Positions 30,502 through 40,981 are shown, counted from the first letter of the stretch. The stretch: DNA of 64,000 bases from Williamsia herbipolensis (GCF_000964005.1 NZ_JXYP01000038.1:124001-188000); one strand, 5' to 3'. Notes: generated by a model not told the origin, from the sequence alone. Numbers and translations: made by a program.

Positions 30502-30939
30502 CTACTTCTCGAGCCGCGTCTTCAGGTTGCCCAGCAACGCCGACTGGATGCGGTTCAGCCCCTTGGGGGCGAAGGTCTTCTCGAAGAAGCCGCCGATGCC
30601 GCCGGCGCCCTGCCACTGCGTGGTGGTCGAGACCTTGGAACCCGAACCCGCCGGGGTGACGGTGTAGGTGGTGACCATCGTCGAGTTCGCGTCGCTCTCG
30701 GTGATGGAGTTCGCGTCGGCCGTGACCGTCGCCTTCACGTTCCGCGAGCGCTTCTTCGTCGCCTGCAGCGTCCACTGCGCGACGGTGCCCGCGCCCGACT
30801 TCCCGCTGACCACCTGGTAGTCGAGGTACTGCTCGGGCAGGATCTGCGGACGAACCACGGTGTAGTCCGACAGCGCCGAGAGCACCGCGTCGGGTGCTGC
30901 GTTGATGTCGATCGACTGGGTCGCCGAAACCTGGGCCAC
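30502..30939 (-). CDS. SRPBCC-family protein (Rv3718c-like)
   Basis: A 145-residue helix-grip protein beginning AQVSATQSIDINAAPDAVLSALSDY, the usual polyketide-cyclase/START N-terminus. It has a long C-terminal helix (GLNRIQSALLGNLKTRLE) that covers a hydrophobic pocket. The GTG at 30939 has a GAGGAGA ribosome-binding site. It is in the position of Rv3718c in M. tuberculosis, next to the fatty acid methylation genes. Lipid binding is plausible but unshown. Confidence 0.88.
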   Translation of the reverse strand: MAQVSATQSIDINAAPDAVLSALSDYTVVRPQILPEQYLDYQVVSGKSGAGTVAQWTLQATKKRSRNVKATVTADANSITESDANSTMVTTYTVTPAGSGSKVSTTTQWQGAGGIGGFFEKTFAPKGLNRIQSALLGNLKTRLEK

Positions 30940-31006
30940 GAAAATCTCCTCGGTGTCGGGCCCGCCGGGAGGGCAGGCCGTGTCGTGCCGAACAGATTAC
31001 CGGTGG

Positions 31007-31510
31007 TCAGCCCCTCCTGATCGCCACCGGCGCCGACCCCGCGAGGGTGCGGGCGACCACGCAGTAGCGCTCGGTCAGTTCGAGGAGCTTCGCGACCTTG
31101 GCGTCGTCGGCGTCGGTGTCGAAGGTGAAGGTCAGGGAGATGTCGGTCATCCCGACGGGCACGTCGCGGTCGATGCCGAGGGTGCCGCGGGCGTCGAACG
31201 CGCCGTCGGCGCGCACCTGTGCGTTGCGGATATCGAGCGACATGGCCGTCGCGACCGAACGGAACGTCACCCCGGCGCAGGCCACGAGTGCCTGCAGCAG
31301 CATGTCGCCCGAGCAGGCCTCGCTGCCGTCGCCGCCGGTGGTGGGGTGCAGACCCGCGGTGATGGGCCCGGCCCAGGTGTCGACGGTGCACGTGATGTCG
31401 CCGTCGGTGAACGTCCCGACGGCGTGCAACGGCGCGAGCGCGGCCTCGGGCTGTTCCTTGTACTGGTCCTTGAGCGGCTTCTGCAGTTCGCGCAGTGCGG
31501 TGGCGTCCAT
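31007..31510 (-). CDS. OsmC/Ohr-family protein
   Basis: The 167-residue protein has the OsmC fold. The two redox positions appear as Cys in EACSGDMLLQALVACAG and in ERYCVVARTL. Members detoxify organic hydroperoxides using thiols; this subgroup (YhfA/OsmC-like) is less well characterised. It is upstream of the SRPBCC and pseudouridine synthase genes with 67 bp between, and divergent from tmsA. The ATG at 31510 is the only reasonable start. Confidence 0.88.
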   Translation of the reverse strand: MDATALRELQKPLKDQYKEQPEAALAPLHAVGTFTDGDITCTVDTWAGPITAGLHPTTGGDGSEACSGDMLLQALVACAGVTFRSVATAMSLDIRNAQVRADGAFDARGTLGIDRDVPVGMTDISLTFTFDTDADDAKVAKLLELTERYCVVARTLAGSAPVAIRRG

Positions 31511-31613
31511 GCATCCATCGTGGCACGGGTCGGGTGGTGTTCATCCACGCGCCATGAGGTCGTGTCCGGTGGCTGGTTGGCGGGGCCGAGAGCGGAGTCC
31601 TACTCTCATCGAG

Positions 31614-33113
31614 ATGACTTCAGACACAGCGACGGGATCGGGCGAGGTGGTGAGGCGACGCCGGTCGCAGGCGGGGTCGAACGACCGCGAGATGGGGGCC
31701 GAGGCCTTCGCCCGCGGAGTCGAGACGCTTCTCGCGAGCTACCGCGCGATCCCCGACCACGCCACCGTCCGGCTGGCGAAGAAGACCTCCAACCTCTTCC
31801 GCCGTCGCGCGAAGAACCCCTACCCGGGTCTCGACGTCTCCGGTCTGGACCGCGTGATCTCGGTCGATCCCGACGCGATGACCGCCGACGTCGCCGGTAT
31901 GTGCACCTACGAGAACCTCGTCGACGCGACCCTCCCCTACGGTCTCGCACCGTTGGTGGTGCCCCAGCTCAAGACCATCACCCTCGGCGGGGCGGTCACC
32001 GGGCTCGGTATCGAGAGCACGTCGTTCCGCAATGGGCTCCCGCACGAGTCGGTGCTCGAGATGGACATCCTCACCGGCTCGGGGGACATCGTCACCGCGA
32101 GCCCCACCAATGAGAACGCCAACCTCTTCCACGGCTTTCCCAACTCCTACGGGACGCTGGGCTACAGCACGCGGCTGCGGATCGAACTCGAGCGCGTCGA
32201 CCCGTTCGTGGAGCTGCGCCACCTGCGCTTCACCGACATCGCGACGCTGCAGGACACGATGGACCGCATCATCACCGACGGCAGCCACGACGGCGAGACC
32301 GTCGACTACCTCGACGGTGTCGTGTTCACCGCGACCGAGGCGTACCTCACCCTCGGTCGTCGCAGCGCGGTCGAGGGTCCGGTCAGCGACTACACCGGGT
32401 CCGACATCTACTACCGCTCCTTCCAGCACGCGACGACGTCGACGCCGATCCGCGATCGGCTGACGATCCACGACTATCTGTGGCGGTGGGACACCGATTG
32501 GTTCTGGTGCTCGCGTGCGTTCGGTGCCCAGAACCCGAAGATCCGTCGATTCTGGCCGAAGAAGCTGTTGCGCAGCAGTTTCTACTGGAAGCTGATCGCC
32601 CTCGACCACCGTTACGACATCGCCGACCGACTCAACGCCCGCAAGGGTGAGCCGCCGAACGAGCGTGTCGTGCAGGACATCGAGGTGCCCATCGAGCGGA
32701 CCACCGAGTTCATCGAATGGTTCCTCGAGACCATCCCGATCGAACCGATTTGGCTGTGCCCGTTGCGGTTACGCGCCGGGAGCGAAGCAAGCGGCGCGGA
32801 CGACGCGAGCGGGTCGAAGGGCGACAGGCCGTGGCCGCTGTACCCCCTGGAGCCGAACCGCACCTACGTCAACGTCGGGTTCTGGTCGGCGGTGCCGATC
32901 CAGGAGGGCGCGATCGAGGGACGGGCCAACCGACTGATCGAGGCGAAGGTCTCCGAGCTCGACGGCCACAAGTCCCTGTATTCGGACGCGTTCTACGACG
33001 AGGACCAGTTCGACGAGTTGTACGGCGGAGACGCGATGCGGCGTCTGAAGAAACAGTTCGACCCGGGAGCTCGTTTCCTGGATCTCTATGCGAAGGCGGT
33101 GAAGCGTCAATGA
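31614..33113 (+). CDS. tmsA: FAD-dependent reductase of 10-methyl fatty acid (tuberculostearate) synthesis
   Basis: A 499-residue FAD-binding (PCMH-type) oxidoreductase. Paired with TmsB it reduces the 10-methylene intermediate to a 10-methyl branched acid such as tuberculostearic acid. The FAD domain includes VPQLKTITLGGAVTGLGIESTSFRNGLPH. The C-terminal half carries the family's IYYRSFQ and WDTDWFWCSRAF segments. Residues of about 386-407 form a Gly/Ser/Asp-rich insert (RAGSEASGADDASGSKGD) that looks like a disordered loop. TACTCT at 31601-31606 precedes the ATG by seven bases. The gene order matches Rv3719-Rv3720-dnaZX. Confidence 0.88.
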   Translation: MTSDTATGSGEVVRRRRSQAGSNDREMGAEAFARGVETLLASYRAIPDHATVRLAKKTSNLFRRRAKNPYPGLDVSGLDRVISVDPDAMTADVAGMCTYENLVDATLPYGLAPLVVPQLKTITLGGAVTGLGIESTSFRNGLPHESVLEMDILTGSGDIVTASPTNENANLFHGFPNSYGTLGYSTRLRIELERVDPFVELRHLRFTDIATLQDTMDRIITDGSHDGETVDYLDGVVFTATEAYLTLGRRSAVEGPVSDYTGSDIYYRSFQHATTSTPIRDRLTIHDYLWRWDTDWFWCSRAFGAQNPKIRRFWPKKLLRSSFYWKLIALDHRYDIADRLNARKGEPPNERVVQDIEVPIERTTEFIEWFLETIPIEPIWLCPLRLRAGSEASGADDASGSKGDRPWPLYPLEPNRTYVNVGFWSAVPIQEGAIEGRANRLIEAKVSELDGHKSLYSDAFYDEDQFDELYGGDAMRRLKKQFDPGARFLDLYAKAVKRQ

Positions 33114-34438
33114 TGGCGAATCACGGAACATCCACCCGAGGCGGTTCACCGTCGATCATCTCAGCGCCCAAGATGTCGCTCGCCGAGATCGTCGAGGCCA
33201 TCGCCGGCGGTGACCTCAAGGTGCGGGTCACCGCGTACGACGGCAGCTCCGCCGGGCCTGTCGACGCCGAGTACGGCCTCGATCTCGTGACCCCGCGTGG
33301 CACAACGTATCTGGTCACCGCACCGGGTGACCTCGGGATGGCACGGGCCTACATCTCCGGCGACCTGAACCTCAAGGGCAGTCCGCCCGGCGATCCCTAC
33401 GATGCGCTCAAGGCCCTCTCGGCGAACGTCAGTTTCGCGCGACCCAACGCGATCACGCTGGCCAACATCACCCGGTCACTCGGGCTCGAGCACTTCAAGC
33501 CGATCACCCCGCCCGCCCAGGAGGCGCAGCCGAGGTGGCGTCGTATCGCCGAAGGCCTGCGGCACAGCCGAACTCGCGACGCCGAGGCGATCCACCACCA
33601 CTACGACGTGTCGAACACGTTCTACGAGTGGGTTCTCGGACCGTCGATGACCTACACGTGCGCCTGCTTCCCCGACCGCGACGCGAGTCTGGAGACCGCT
33701 CAGGACAACAAGTACCGCCTGGTGTTCGACAAGCTGGGCCTGAAGCCGGGCGACCGGTTGCTCGACATCGGTTGCGGCTGGGGCGGAATGGTGCGCTACG
33801 CCGCACGCCAGGGTGTGTACGCGATCGGTGCGACGCTGTCGGCCGAGCAGGCCGACTGGGCCCAGAAGGCGATCGCCGAGGAGGGGCTCGCGGAGTTCGC
33901 CGAGGTCCGGTTCAGTGACTACCGCGATGTCACCGAGACCGGGTTCGACGCGGTCTCGTCCATCGGACTCACCGAGCACATCGGTGTGGCGAACTACCCG
34001 TCGTACTTCGGTTTCATGCGCGACAAGGTGAAGCCGGGCGGGTTGATGCTGAACCACTCGATCACCCGGCCCGACAACAAGGGCAAGCACAAGGCGGGCG
34101 CCTTCATCGACCGCTACGTGTTCCCCGACGGGGAGTTGACCGGGTCGGGCACCATCATCGCGGCCATGCAGGACGCCAGCCTCGAGGTGGTCCACGAGGA
34201 GAACCTGCGCGAGCACTACGCGATGACGCTGCGCGACTGGAACCGGAACCTCGTGGCCAACTGGGACGACGCCGTCGCCGAGGTCGGTGAATCGACCGCC
34301 CGCCTGTGGGGTCTGTACATGGCCGCCTGCCGGGTCGGCTTCGAGCGCAACATCATCCAGCTGCACCAGGTGCTCGCGGTGAAGCTCGACGAGAACGGCG
34401 GCAACGGCCTCCCCCTGCGCCCCTGGTGGAACGCCTGA
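33110..34438 (+). CDS. tmsB: SAM-dependent fatty acyl methyltransferase (10-methylene acyl synthase)
   Basis: A 442-residue cyclopropane-synthase-family methyltransferase. It has an N-terminal lipid-binding region, the SAM motif LLDIGCGWGGMVRYAA, HHHYDVSNTFYEWVLG, and EHIGVANYPSYF with the conserved Glu/His of the bicarbonate and substrate site. It transfers a methyl group to oleoyl chains of phospholipids, after which TmsA reduces the product. The ATG at 33110 overlaps the tmsA stop (ATGATG; 33113 is the alternative). The adjoining 3' region is the repeat array. Confidence 0.9.
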   Translation: MMANHGTSTRGGSPSIISAPKMSLAEIVEAIAGGDLKVRVTAYDGSSAGPVDAEYGLDLVTPRGTTYLVTAPGDLGMARAYISGDLNLKGSPPGDPYDALKALSANVSFARPNAITLANITRSLGLEHFKPITPPAQEAQPRWRRIAEGLRHSRTRDAEAIHHHYDVSNTFYEWVLGPSMTYTCACFPDRDASLETAQDNKYRLVFDKLGLKPGDRLLDIGCGWGGMVRYAARQGVYAIGATLSAEQADWAQKAIAEEGLAEFAEVRFSDYRDVTETGFDAVSSIGLTEHIGVANYPSYFGFMRDKVKPGGLMLNHSITRPDNKGKHKAGAFIDRYVFPDGELTGSGTIIAAMQDASLEVVHEENLREHYAMTLRDWNRNLVANWDDAVAEVGESTARLWGLYMAACRVGFERNIIQLHQVLAVKLDENGGNGLPLRPWWNA

Positions 34439-34450
34439 TCTGACACCCCC

Positions 34451-34635
34451 GCAGTGGGGCACGTAAACCCCGCAGTTGGGCAGATAGTTCCCGCAGTTGG
34501 GCAGATAAATCCCGCAGTTGGGCATCGGCGTTTGCGATGTCGTTCGGTCGGGCTCGTCACGTGCCCAACCGCGGGCATTACGTGCCCAACTGCGGTCGTT
34601 AGATGCCCAACTGCGGTCGTTACGTGCCCAACTGA
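34451..34635. repeat. Eight-copy, 21-bp-phased inverted repeat array
   Basis: Four direct copies of GCAGTTGGGCA (starts 34451, 34472, 34493, 34514; the first has GTGGGG) are followed by four inverted copies of TGCCCAACTGC (starts 34562, 34583, 34604, 34625, with single changes in two). Spacing is exactly 21 bp within each arm. The arms are separated by a 37-nt loop (34525-34561), and the linkers are partly conserved (AGATA, ACGTA on the left; GTCGTTA on the right). The array fills the gap between the convergent tmsB and dnaX stops. RNA from either strand could fold into a long interrupted hairpin; in DNA all cores face the same side of the helix. Confidence 0.9.
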
Positions 34636-34639
34636 CGGG

Positions 34640-36811
34640 TTAGGTGCCGTCGATGGGGCGGGCGCCGAGCTCGGAGACGAGCAGCGCCATGGCGACCTGC
34701 TCGGGATCCATGCGCGGATCGGGGTCGCTGTCGCGGGCGTCGGCGATCATCTCGTCGCGATCGGCGTCGGTGAGGTCTTCGTCGGCGACGGGTGGCGCCG
34801 GTTCCGGGGATGGTTCCTCGGGCGGCGGTGGTTCGTCCGATGACCCCGTGGCCGCCGCGTTCGCCCCACTGCGTCCGCCACGACGCGTGTAGGTGGTCTT
34901 CTCCGCCGTTGCGCCCTTGCGGCCGGGACCCGTCAGATCGTTCAAGGTCGCCGCCGACGCCGCGTCGTTGGCCATGTGGACGCAGCGCATGGACCACTCG
35001 CCGCCGAACACGTCGCCCATCGCGGCGCTGATCACCGTCTGGCCCCGCGGTTCGGACAGCCGCGCGACCAACGGCGCCGCGTCGTGGCTGATCACGAGGG
35101 TCGACCCCTCGACCGCGCGCACCGTCGCGGCCGACAGCATCACCTGGATGATCTTGTCGCGTTCGCCGATCTTCGCGCGTACATCGGCCCACTTCGCGCG
35201 CACGGTCTCGACGTCGACCCCGGGCGTCGCAGGTGGACCGGGCTCGGCTGCGGCGGGCTCGTGCTCCACGAGTTCCGGTTCCGGTTCGGGCTCGACCGAT
35301 TCGGGCTCGACCTCGGCGAACGGCGCGGGCTCGACGACCTCCGGCTCCGGCTCGGGCTCGACGGGTGCAGGCTCGACGACGGGGGGCTCGGGCTCGGGCT
35401 CCGAGACGGCCTCGGGCTCGGGCTCGGGGACGATCTCGGGTGCGGGAGCCACCGCGACCGGTTCGACGACGGGTGCCGGAGCGGTGACCGCAGGCTCAGG
35501 CTCGGGTCGAGGCTCGGGCTCGGTCTCCCGACGTTGCGAGGGACGCACGAACTTCGACCCCGCGTCGGTGTCGGCGGGCGCGGCAGGCGGTCCGGCGGGC
35601 CCGGGCACCACCGCGGGTGCCGGTGCACCGATCTGCGCCGTGACCGCCGGAGCGCCACCCGCAAGCTGCGCCTCGATACGCTCGATCCTTTGCAGCACAG
35701 CCGATTCCGCATCCGAGGCCGAGGGCAGCAGCATGCGCGCGCACATCACCTCGAGCAGCAGGCGTGGCGAGGTGGTGCCGCGCATCTCCCCCAGGGCCGC
35801 GTGCACCGTCTCGGCGAAGCGGGTCAGCGTGGCGGGGCCTATGCGCTCGACCTCGGCACGCATGTGCTCCACCTGGTCCTCGGGGACCTCGACGAGTCCG
35901 CGCTCCACCGCGTCGGGCACGGCCTGCAGGAGGATGAGGTCGCGGAACCGTTCGAGCAGGTCGACGGCGAACCGACGCGGATCGTGGCCGGCGTCGACCA
36001 GTCGCTCGACCGCACCGAACAGTGCGGCGCCGTTCGACTCGGCCAACGCGTCGACGGAGTCGTCGATCAGCGCGACATCGGTGACGCCGAGCAACGCCAG
36101 CGCCCGCTCGTAGGTCACGCCCTCGGGTCCGGCGCCGGCCAGCAACTGGTCGAGAACACTCAACGAGTCACGTGGCGAGCCACCACCCGCGCGGATCACC
36201 AGTGGGAACACCGGCGGCGCCACGGTGACATTCTCCTTGGCGCAGATCGACTCGAGCAGGCCGCGCATCACCGCGGGCGCGAGCAGCCGGAACGGGTAGT
36301 GGTGGGTGCGCGACCGGATGGTCTGCAGCACCTTCTCGGGCTCGGTGGTCGCGAAGATGAAGATGAGGTGCTCCGGCGGCTCCTCCACCACCTTCAACAG
36401 CGCGTTGAAGCCCGCGCTCGAGACCATGTGCGCCTCGTCGATGATGAACACCCGATACCGCGACGACGCCGGGGTGTAGGAGGCGCGGTCGCGGAGCTCG
36501 CGGGTGTCGTCGACGTTGCCGTGGCTGGCCGCGTCGAGTTCCATCACGTCGAGGTTGCCGGGACCGCCGGGCGCCAGCGCCACGCACGAGTCGCACACGC
36601 CGCACGGCGTCGAGGTGGGGCCTTCGACGCAGTTCAGCGACCGGGCGAGGATGCGCGCCGACGACGTCTTGCCGCAGCCGCGTGGACCCGAGAACAGGTA
36701 GGCGTGGTTGATGCGGCCGGAATCGAGTGCCCGGCACAGCGGCTCGGTGACGTGTTCTTGACCGACGACGTCGGCAAACGTAGCTGGTCGATACGTCCGG
36801 TACAGGGCCAC
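34640..36811 (-). CDS. dnaX: DNA polymerase III subunit gamma/tau
   Basis: DnaX is the clamp-loader ATPase and organiser of the replicase. The 723-residue protein has Walker A GPRGCGKT (42-49), a four-Cys zinc module (NCVEGPTSTPCGVCDSC), IIDEAHMV, and the SRTHHYPFRLL sensor region. Residues of roughly 400-530 form a long Pro/Glu-rich linker with many EPEPEP units, then a tau C-terminal domain follows (VRAKWADVRAKIGERDK). The GTG at 36811 matches homologues (ALYRTYRPATFADVVGQ) and has TAGTCT seven bases upstream. I see no slippery A-run for a gamma frameshift. It corresponds to Rv3721c. Confidence 0.96.
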   Translation of the reverse strand: MALYRTYRPATFADVVGQEHVTEPLCRALDSGRINHAYLFSGPRGCGKTSSARILARSLNCVEGPTSTPCGVCDSCVALAPGGPGNLDVMELDAASHGNVDDTRELRDRASYTPASSRYRVFIIDEAHMVSSAGFNALLKVVEEPPEHLIFIFATTEPEKVLQTIRSRTHHYPFRLLAPAVMRGLLESICAKENVTVAPPVFPLVIRAGGGSPRDSLSVLDQLLAGAGPEGVTYERALALLGVTDVALIDDSVDALAESNGAALFGAVERLVDAGHDPRRFAVDLLERFRDLILLQAVPDAVERGLVEVPEDQVEHMRAEVERIGPATLTRFAETVHAALGEMRGTTSPRLLLEVMCARMLLPSASDAESAVLQRIERIEAQLAGGAPAVTAQIGAPAPAVVPGPAGPPAAPADTDAGSKFVRPSQRRETEPEPRPEPEPAVTAPAPVVEPVAVAPAPEIVPEPEPEAVSEPEPEPPVVEPAPVEPEPEPEVVEPAPFAEVEPESVEPEPEPELVEHEPAAAEPGPPATPGVDVETVRAKWADVRAKIGERDKIIQVMLSAATVRAVEGSTLVISHDAAPLVARLSEPRGQTVISAAMGDVFGGEWSMRCVHMANDAASAATLNDLTGPGRKGATAEKTTYTRRGGRSGANAAATGSSDEPPPPEEPSPEPAPPVADEDLTDADRDEMIADARDSDPDPRMDPEQVAMALLVSELGARPIDGT

Positions 36812-36831
36812 GCGAGAAAGACTACCGGCGC

Positions 36832-38235
36832 CTACCGACGCGCCGAGCGCCCACCGACGGCACTGTCCACAGGCTCGTCGGCGCTGTCGTCGATCGCCCC
36901 GCGCGGCACCGCTCGGCGTGACCCGACGAGGTACGCGCCGAGCGTGGCGATCGCCGTGATCAGCAGGACCCACAGATATGGCTGCGCACCGAACCAGCGG
37001 AACCACGCGGGGACGGGGTTCATGAACAGACCGATCCCGTAGAACGGTCGCAACCCCACGGCGCCGTCGGGGAGGAAGAACTTCCACACGAACGTCGAGA
37101 GCACGAGAGCGACCGGCAGCGCGGTCAGGGCGACGGCCCGCACATACGACGCGCGAGTCCAGGCCCGCAGGACGAGATCGACGGTCACCACCAGCAGCGG
37201 CACGAACCACACCCAGTGGTGACCCCAGGAGAACGGCGACACCGCCGTCGTCGTCATACCCGTCAGCGACAACGCGAGGACGTCGTTGCCGTGGCGATGC
37301 GCCACCATCGCGGCGCCCAGTCCGAGGGCGGCGACGACGACGATCGCCAGCAGCCACACCGCTGTGTTCGGTTCACGGGTCTGGAAGATGTGCGCGATCG
37401 CGCCGCGCAGCGACTGGTTCGCCGGGTTGCGGACATCGCCGACGCGCTGGGAGTCGAAGACCTTGTCGGTCCAGAACATCCACGACTGCTTCGGGATGAG
37501 AACCACCCCGATCACCACGGTCGCGACCCCCGTGGCCGCGGCCACCGCGACCGCCCGCCACGAACGCGTGAGGGCGAGGAAGAACACGAAGAACGCGGGG
37601 GTCAGCTTGATGCCGGCGGCGATTCCGACCCCGACACCGCGGAGTCGACTGCCCGACGGACGCAACAGATCCCACATCACGATCGCCATCAGGAAGACGT
37701 TGATCTGGCCGTACCAGATGGTGGTGCGCACCGGCTCGAGCAACAGCGCGATCGCGACCAGCGACGTCGCCACCACCACCAGGCGCGCGTCGAGGCGGTA
37801 TCCCAGCGCCCGGAAGCTCGCGACCACCACATAGAACAGCGCCACCACGATGAGGGCCGACCACGCCGCGACGGCGACGTCCTTGCTCACCCAGGCGAGC
37901 GGCTGCATCACCACGGTGGAGAACGGTGTGTAGGTGTAGTCGAAATGTCCCAGCACCGGCCGGTCGTAGATCGGCTGACCGTGGAGCAGGTGCTGGGCAC
38001 CGGCTCGGTAGACCCGCAGGTCCGCCTGGTTCTGGAACAGTCCGAAGACATGCGCGCGGAACGGGATGTACGCGTATTGCAGGTACAGGGCGACGGCGGC
38101 GAGGGCCACGGGGATCGCATAGAGGGCGGGGTGTCGCGGGAGGGTTCTCCCGGTCACCTCGCGCCCCATCATCTCGCCGCCGTCCGACGACGTCGCTCCC
38201 GCGGCCACTGTTGCACTCCTGGACTCGATCGACAC
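36832..38235 (-). CDS. GT87 polyprenyl-phosphate-mannose-dependent mannosyltransferase, copy 1
   Basis: A 467-residue GT-C membrane enzyme (DUF2029/GT87). It has about ten hydrophobic helices, a first extracellular loop with YRAGAQHLLHGQPIYD and FDYTYTPFSTVV, then WYGQINVFLMAIVMWDLL and SWGHHWVWFVPL. Such enzymes (PimE, MptC type) add alpha-1,2-mannose to phosphatidylinositol mannosides or lipomannan on the outer leaflet. The GTG at 38235 opens the frame; ATGs at residues 22-23 are possible. It lies directly after copy 2 and before dnaX, about 20 bp from each. Confidence 0.85.
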   Translation of the reverse strand: MSIESRSATVAAGATSSDGGEMMGREVTGRTLPRHPALYAIPVALAAVALYLQYAYIPFRAHVFGLFQNQADLRVYRAGAQHLLHGQPIYDRPVLGHFDYTYTPFSTVVMQPLAWVSKDVAVAAWSALIVVALFYVVVASFRALGYRLDARLVVVATSLVAIALLLEPVRTTIWYGQINVFLMAIVMWDLLRPSGSRLRGVGVGIAAGIKLTPAFFVFFLALTRSWRAVAVAAATGVATVVIGVVLIPKQSWMFWTDKVFDSQRVGDVRNPANQSLRGAIAHIFQTREPNTAVWLLAIVVVAALGLGAAMVAHRHGNDVLALSLTGMTTTAVSPFSWGHHWVWFVPLLVVTVDLVLRAWTRASYVRAVALTALPVALVLSTFVWKFFLPDGAVGLRPFYGIGLFMNPVPAWFRWFGAQPYLWVLLITAIATLGAYLVGSRRAVPRGAIDDSADEPVDSAVGGRSARR

Positions 38236-38251
38236 ACGGTGTCATCGATCG

Positions 38252-39532
38252 TCAGGAATGATAGCCATCCTCGGCGAGCGCTCGGGAATCGAACACGGAC
38301 ATGCGTGCAGGGACCAGGATCACCAACGTCGTCACCGCGGCGACGACGAACACCCAGTTGTACGGGTCGAGGGTGAACCATCGGAGCCACTCGATGCCGT
38401 GCTTGAAGAACAGACCGGTGTAGCGGGCGTCGGGGTGGGTCTCGCCGACGAAGGTCATCGGGCCGTCGATCACCGTCCGCCACGCGAACGTCACCAACAG
38501 CAGGGCGACGGCCGCCGTTGTCGCCGCGACCGCGATCAGCCGGGTGCGCGCCGCCAGCGCGTGGTGCACGAGGATCACCCCGAGCGGGACCACCCAGACC
38601 CAGTGGTGCCCCCACGACATCGGCGACACCGCGCACGACGTCATCCCCACCAGCGTCAACGCCAACAGCTCCTGGCAGCGTCGATGGGCGACCACCGCCG
38701 CCCACAACCCCAGCCCCATCGCGAGCAGCGCGAGCACCAGCCAGGCGCCGGTCGAGGGGCTGTCGGTGCGGAAGTAGTTGGCCAGGGCCCCGCGGATCGA
38801 CTGGTTGCCGACGGTGTCGGGCACCCCGACGCGATTCGAGTCGAAGAACGTTCCAGTCCAGTACTGCCACGAGTCCCGGGGCAGCACCACGAAGGCCGCC
38901 ACGATCGTCCCGACGAATCCGACGATCACGCCGATCGCGGCCCGCCATCGGCGCTGCACCAGCAGATACAGCACGAAGATCAGCGGGGTCAGTTTCACGC
39001 CGGCGGCGATTCCGGTGCCGATCCCGTGCAGGCGCGAGCGATCGGCCCGCAGCAGATCCCACAGGATGACCGCCATGAGGAAGATGTTGACCTGGCCGAA
39101 CCAGATGGTGCTGCGGACCGGTTCCAGCAATGCCGCCACCAGCACCAACGACACCGCGATCACCCGCAGGCGCGGGGTGATCGGCCGGCCCAGCGCCCGG
39201 AACGACAGCGTGATCACGAAGTAGAGGGCGACGAAGATCGCGGCGGTCCACACGATGCGCGCGGCGAGGAACGACATCCACGCGAACGGGGTGAACACCA
39301 CCACCGACACCGGCGCGTAGGTGTAGTCCATCTGACCCAGCAGCTTCGCGTCGTAGAGGCGACCGCCGTCGAGGACGGTGCGGGCCCCGGCGCGATAGAC
39401 GTCGAGGTCGAGCTGGTTGTCGAACAGTCCCCAGAACGGGACGTCGTATCCGATGATCAGGTGCTGGACGTAGACGGCGAGGACGCCGAGGGCACCGAAC
39501 CCGGCGACGATCAAGGTCCGGCGCGCGACCAC
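38252..39532 (-). CDS. GT87 polyprenyl-phosphate-mannose-dependent mannosyltransferase, copy 2
   Basis: A 426-residue paralogue of the neighbouring GT87 gene, sharing YRAGARTVLDGGRLYD, MDYTYAPVSVVVFTPFAW, WFGQVNIFLMAVILWDLL and SWGHHWVWVVPLG. The GTG at 39532 begins one base after the aspC stop (TGAGGTG), so it is probably translated by coupling. The longer frame to 39598 lies within aspC and is rejected. The tandem pair looks like a local duplication and may have different acceptor specificity. Role in PIM/lipomannan branching is inferred from the family. Confidence 0.85.
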   Translation of the reverse strand: MVARRTLIVAGFGALGVLAVYVQHLIIGYDVPFWGLFDNQLDLDVYRAGARTVLDGGRLYDAKLLGQMDYTYAPVSVVVFTPFAWMSFLAARIVWTAAIFVALYFVITLSFRALGRPITPRLRVIAVSLVLVAALLEPVRSTIWFGQVNIFLMAVILWDLLRADRSRLHGIGTGIAAGVKLTPLIFVLYLLVQRRWRAAIGVIVGFVGTIVAAFVVLPRDSWQYWTGTFFDSNRVGVPDTVGNQSIRGALANYFRTDSPSTGAWLVLALLAMGLGLWAAVVAHRRCQELLALTLVGMTSCAVSPMSWGHHWVWVVPLGVILVHHALAARTRLIAVAATTAAVALLLVTFAWRTVIDGPMTFVGETHPDARYTGLFFKHGIEWLRWFTLDPYNWVFVVAAVTTLVILVPARMSVFDSRALAEDGYHS

Positions 39533-39533
39533 C

Positions 39534-40853
<1,320 letters not shown>

Positions 40854-40895
40854 TCAGGTCCGACACCACCGCGCCGTGGTGGACACATAAAAAGA

Positions 40896-40981
40896 GGATC
40901 CCGCGCACCCGAGAGAGCCCGTTGACCCTTGCTGCCTTCCGGCCCTGGGGGAGTTCACAGGATGCACGCCGCGCGGGATCC
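40896..40981 (-). ncRNA. ffs: Signal recognition particle RNA (small bacterial type)
   Basis: On the minus strand the sequence carries the conserved SRP apical domain (CCCCCAGGGCCGGAAGGCAG then CAAGGG). It is closed by an 11-bp terminal stem, GGATCCCGCGC with GCGCGGGATCC. The RNA is about 86 nt and its 3' end runs into CTCTTTTTAT, a U-rich terminator. It binds Ffh and targets membrane proteins to the Sec machinery. Its place beside tRNA-Ser and the Rv3722c homologue agrees with mycobacterial order. Confidence 0.93.

Noticed and set aside
34451-34635. CRISPR array
   Set aside because: Repeats are 11 bp with 10-bp similar linkers, and the second half is inverted. CRISPR repeats are longer, direct, and have unique spacers; no cas gene is present.
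34454-34843. Small frames encoding PAVGQI or CPTAG repeats in the tmsB-dnaX gap
   Set aside because: They are translations of the 21-bp DNA repeats in both directions, with no start signals and no other protein features.
35220-35560. GC-rich simple DNA repeat within dnaX
   Set aside because: It encodes the Pro/Glu-rich linker of gamma/tau in frame, so it is explained by the protein.
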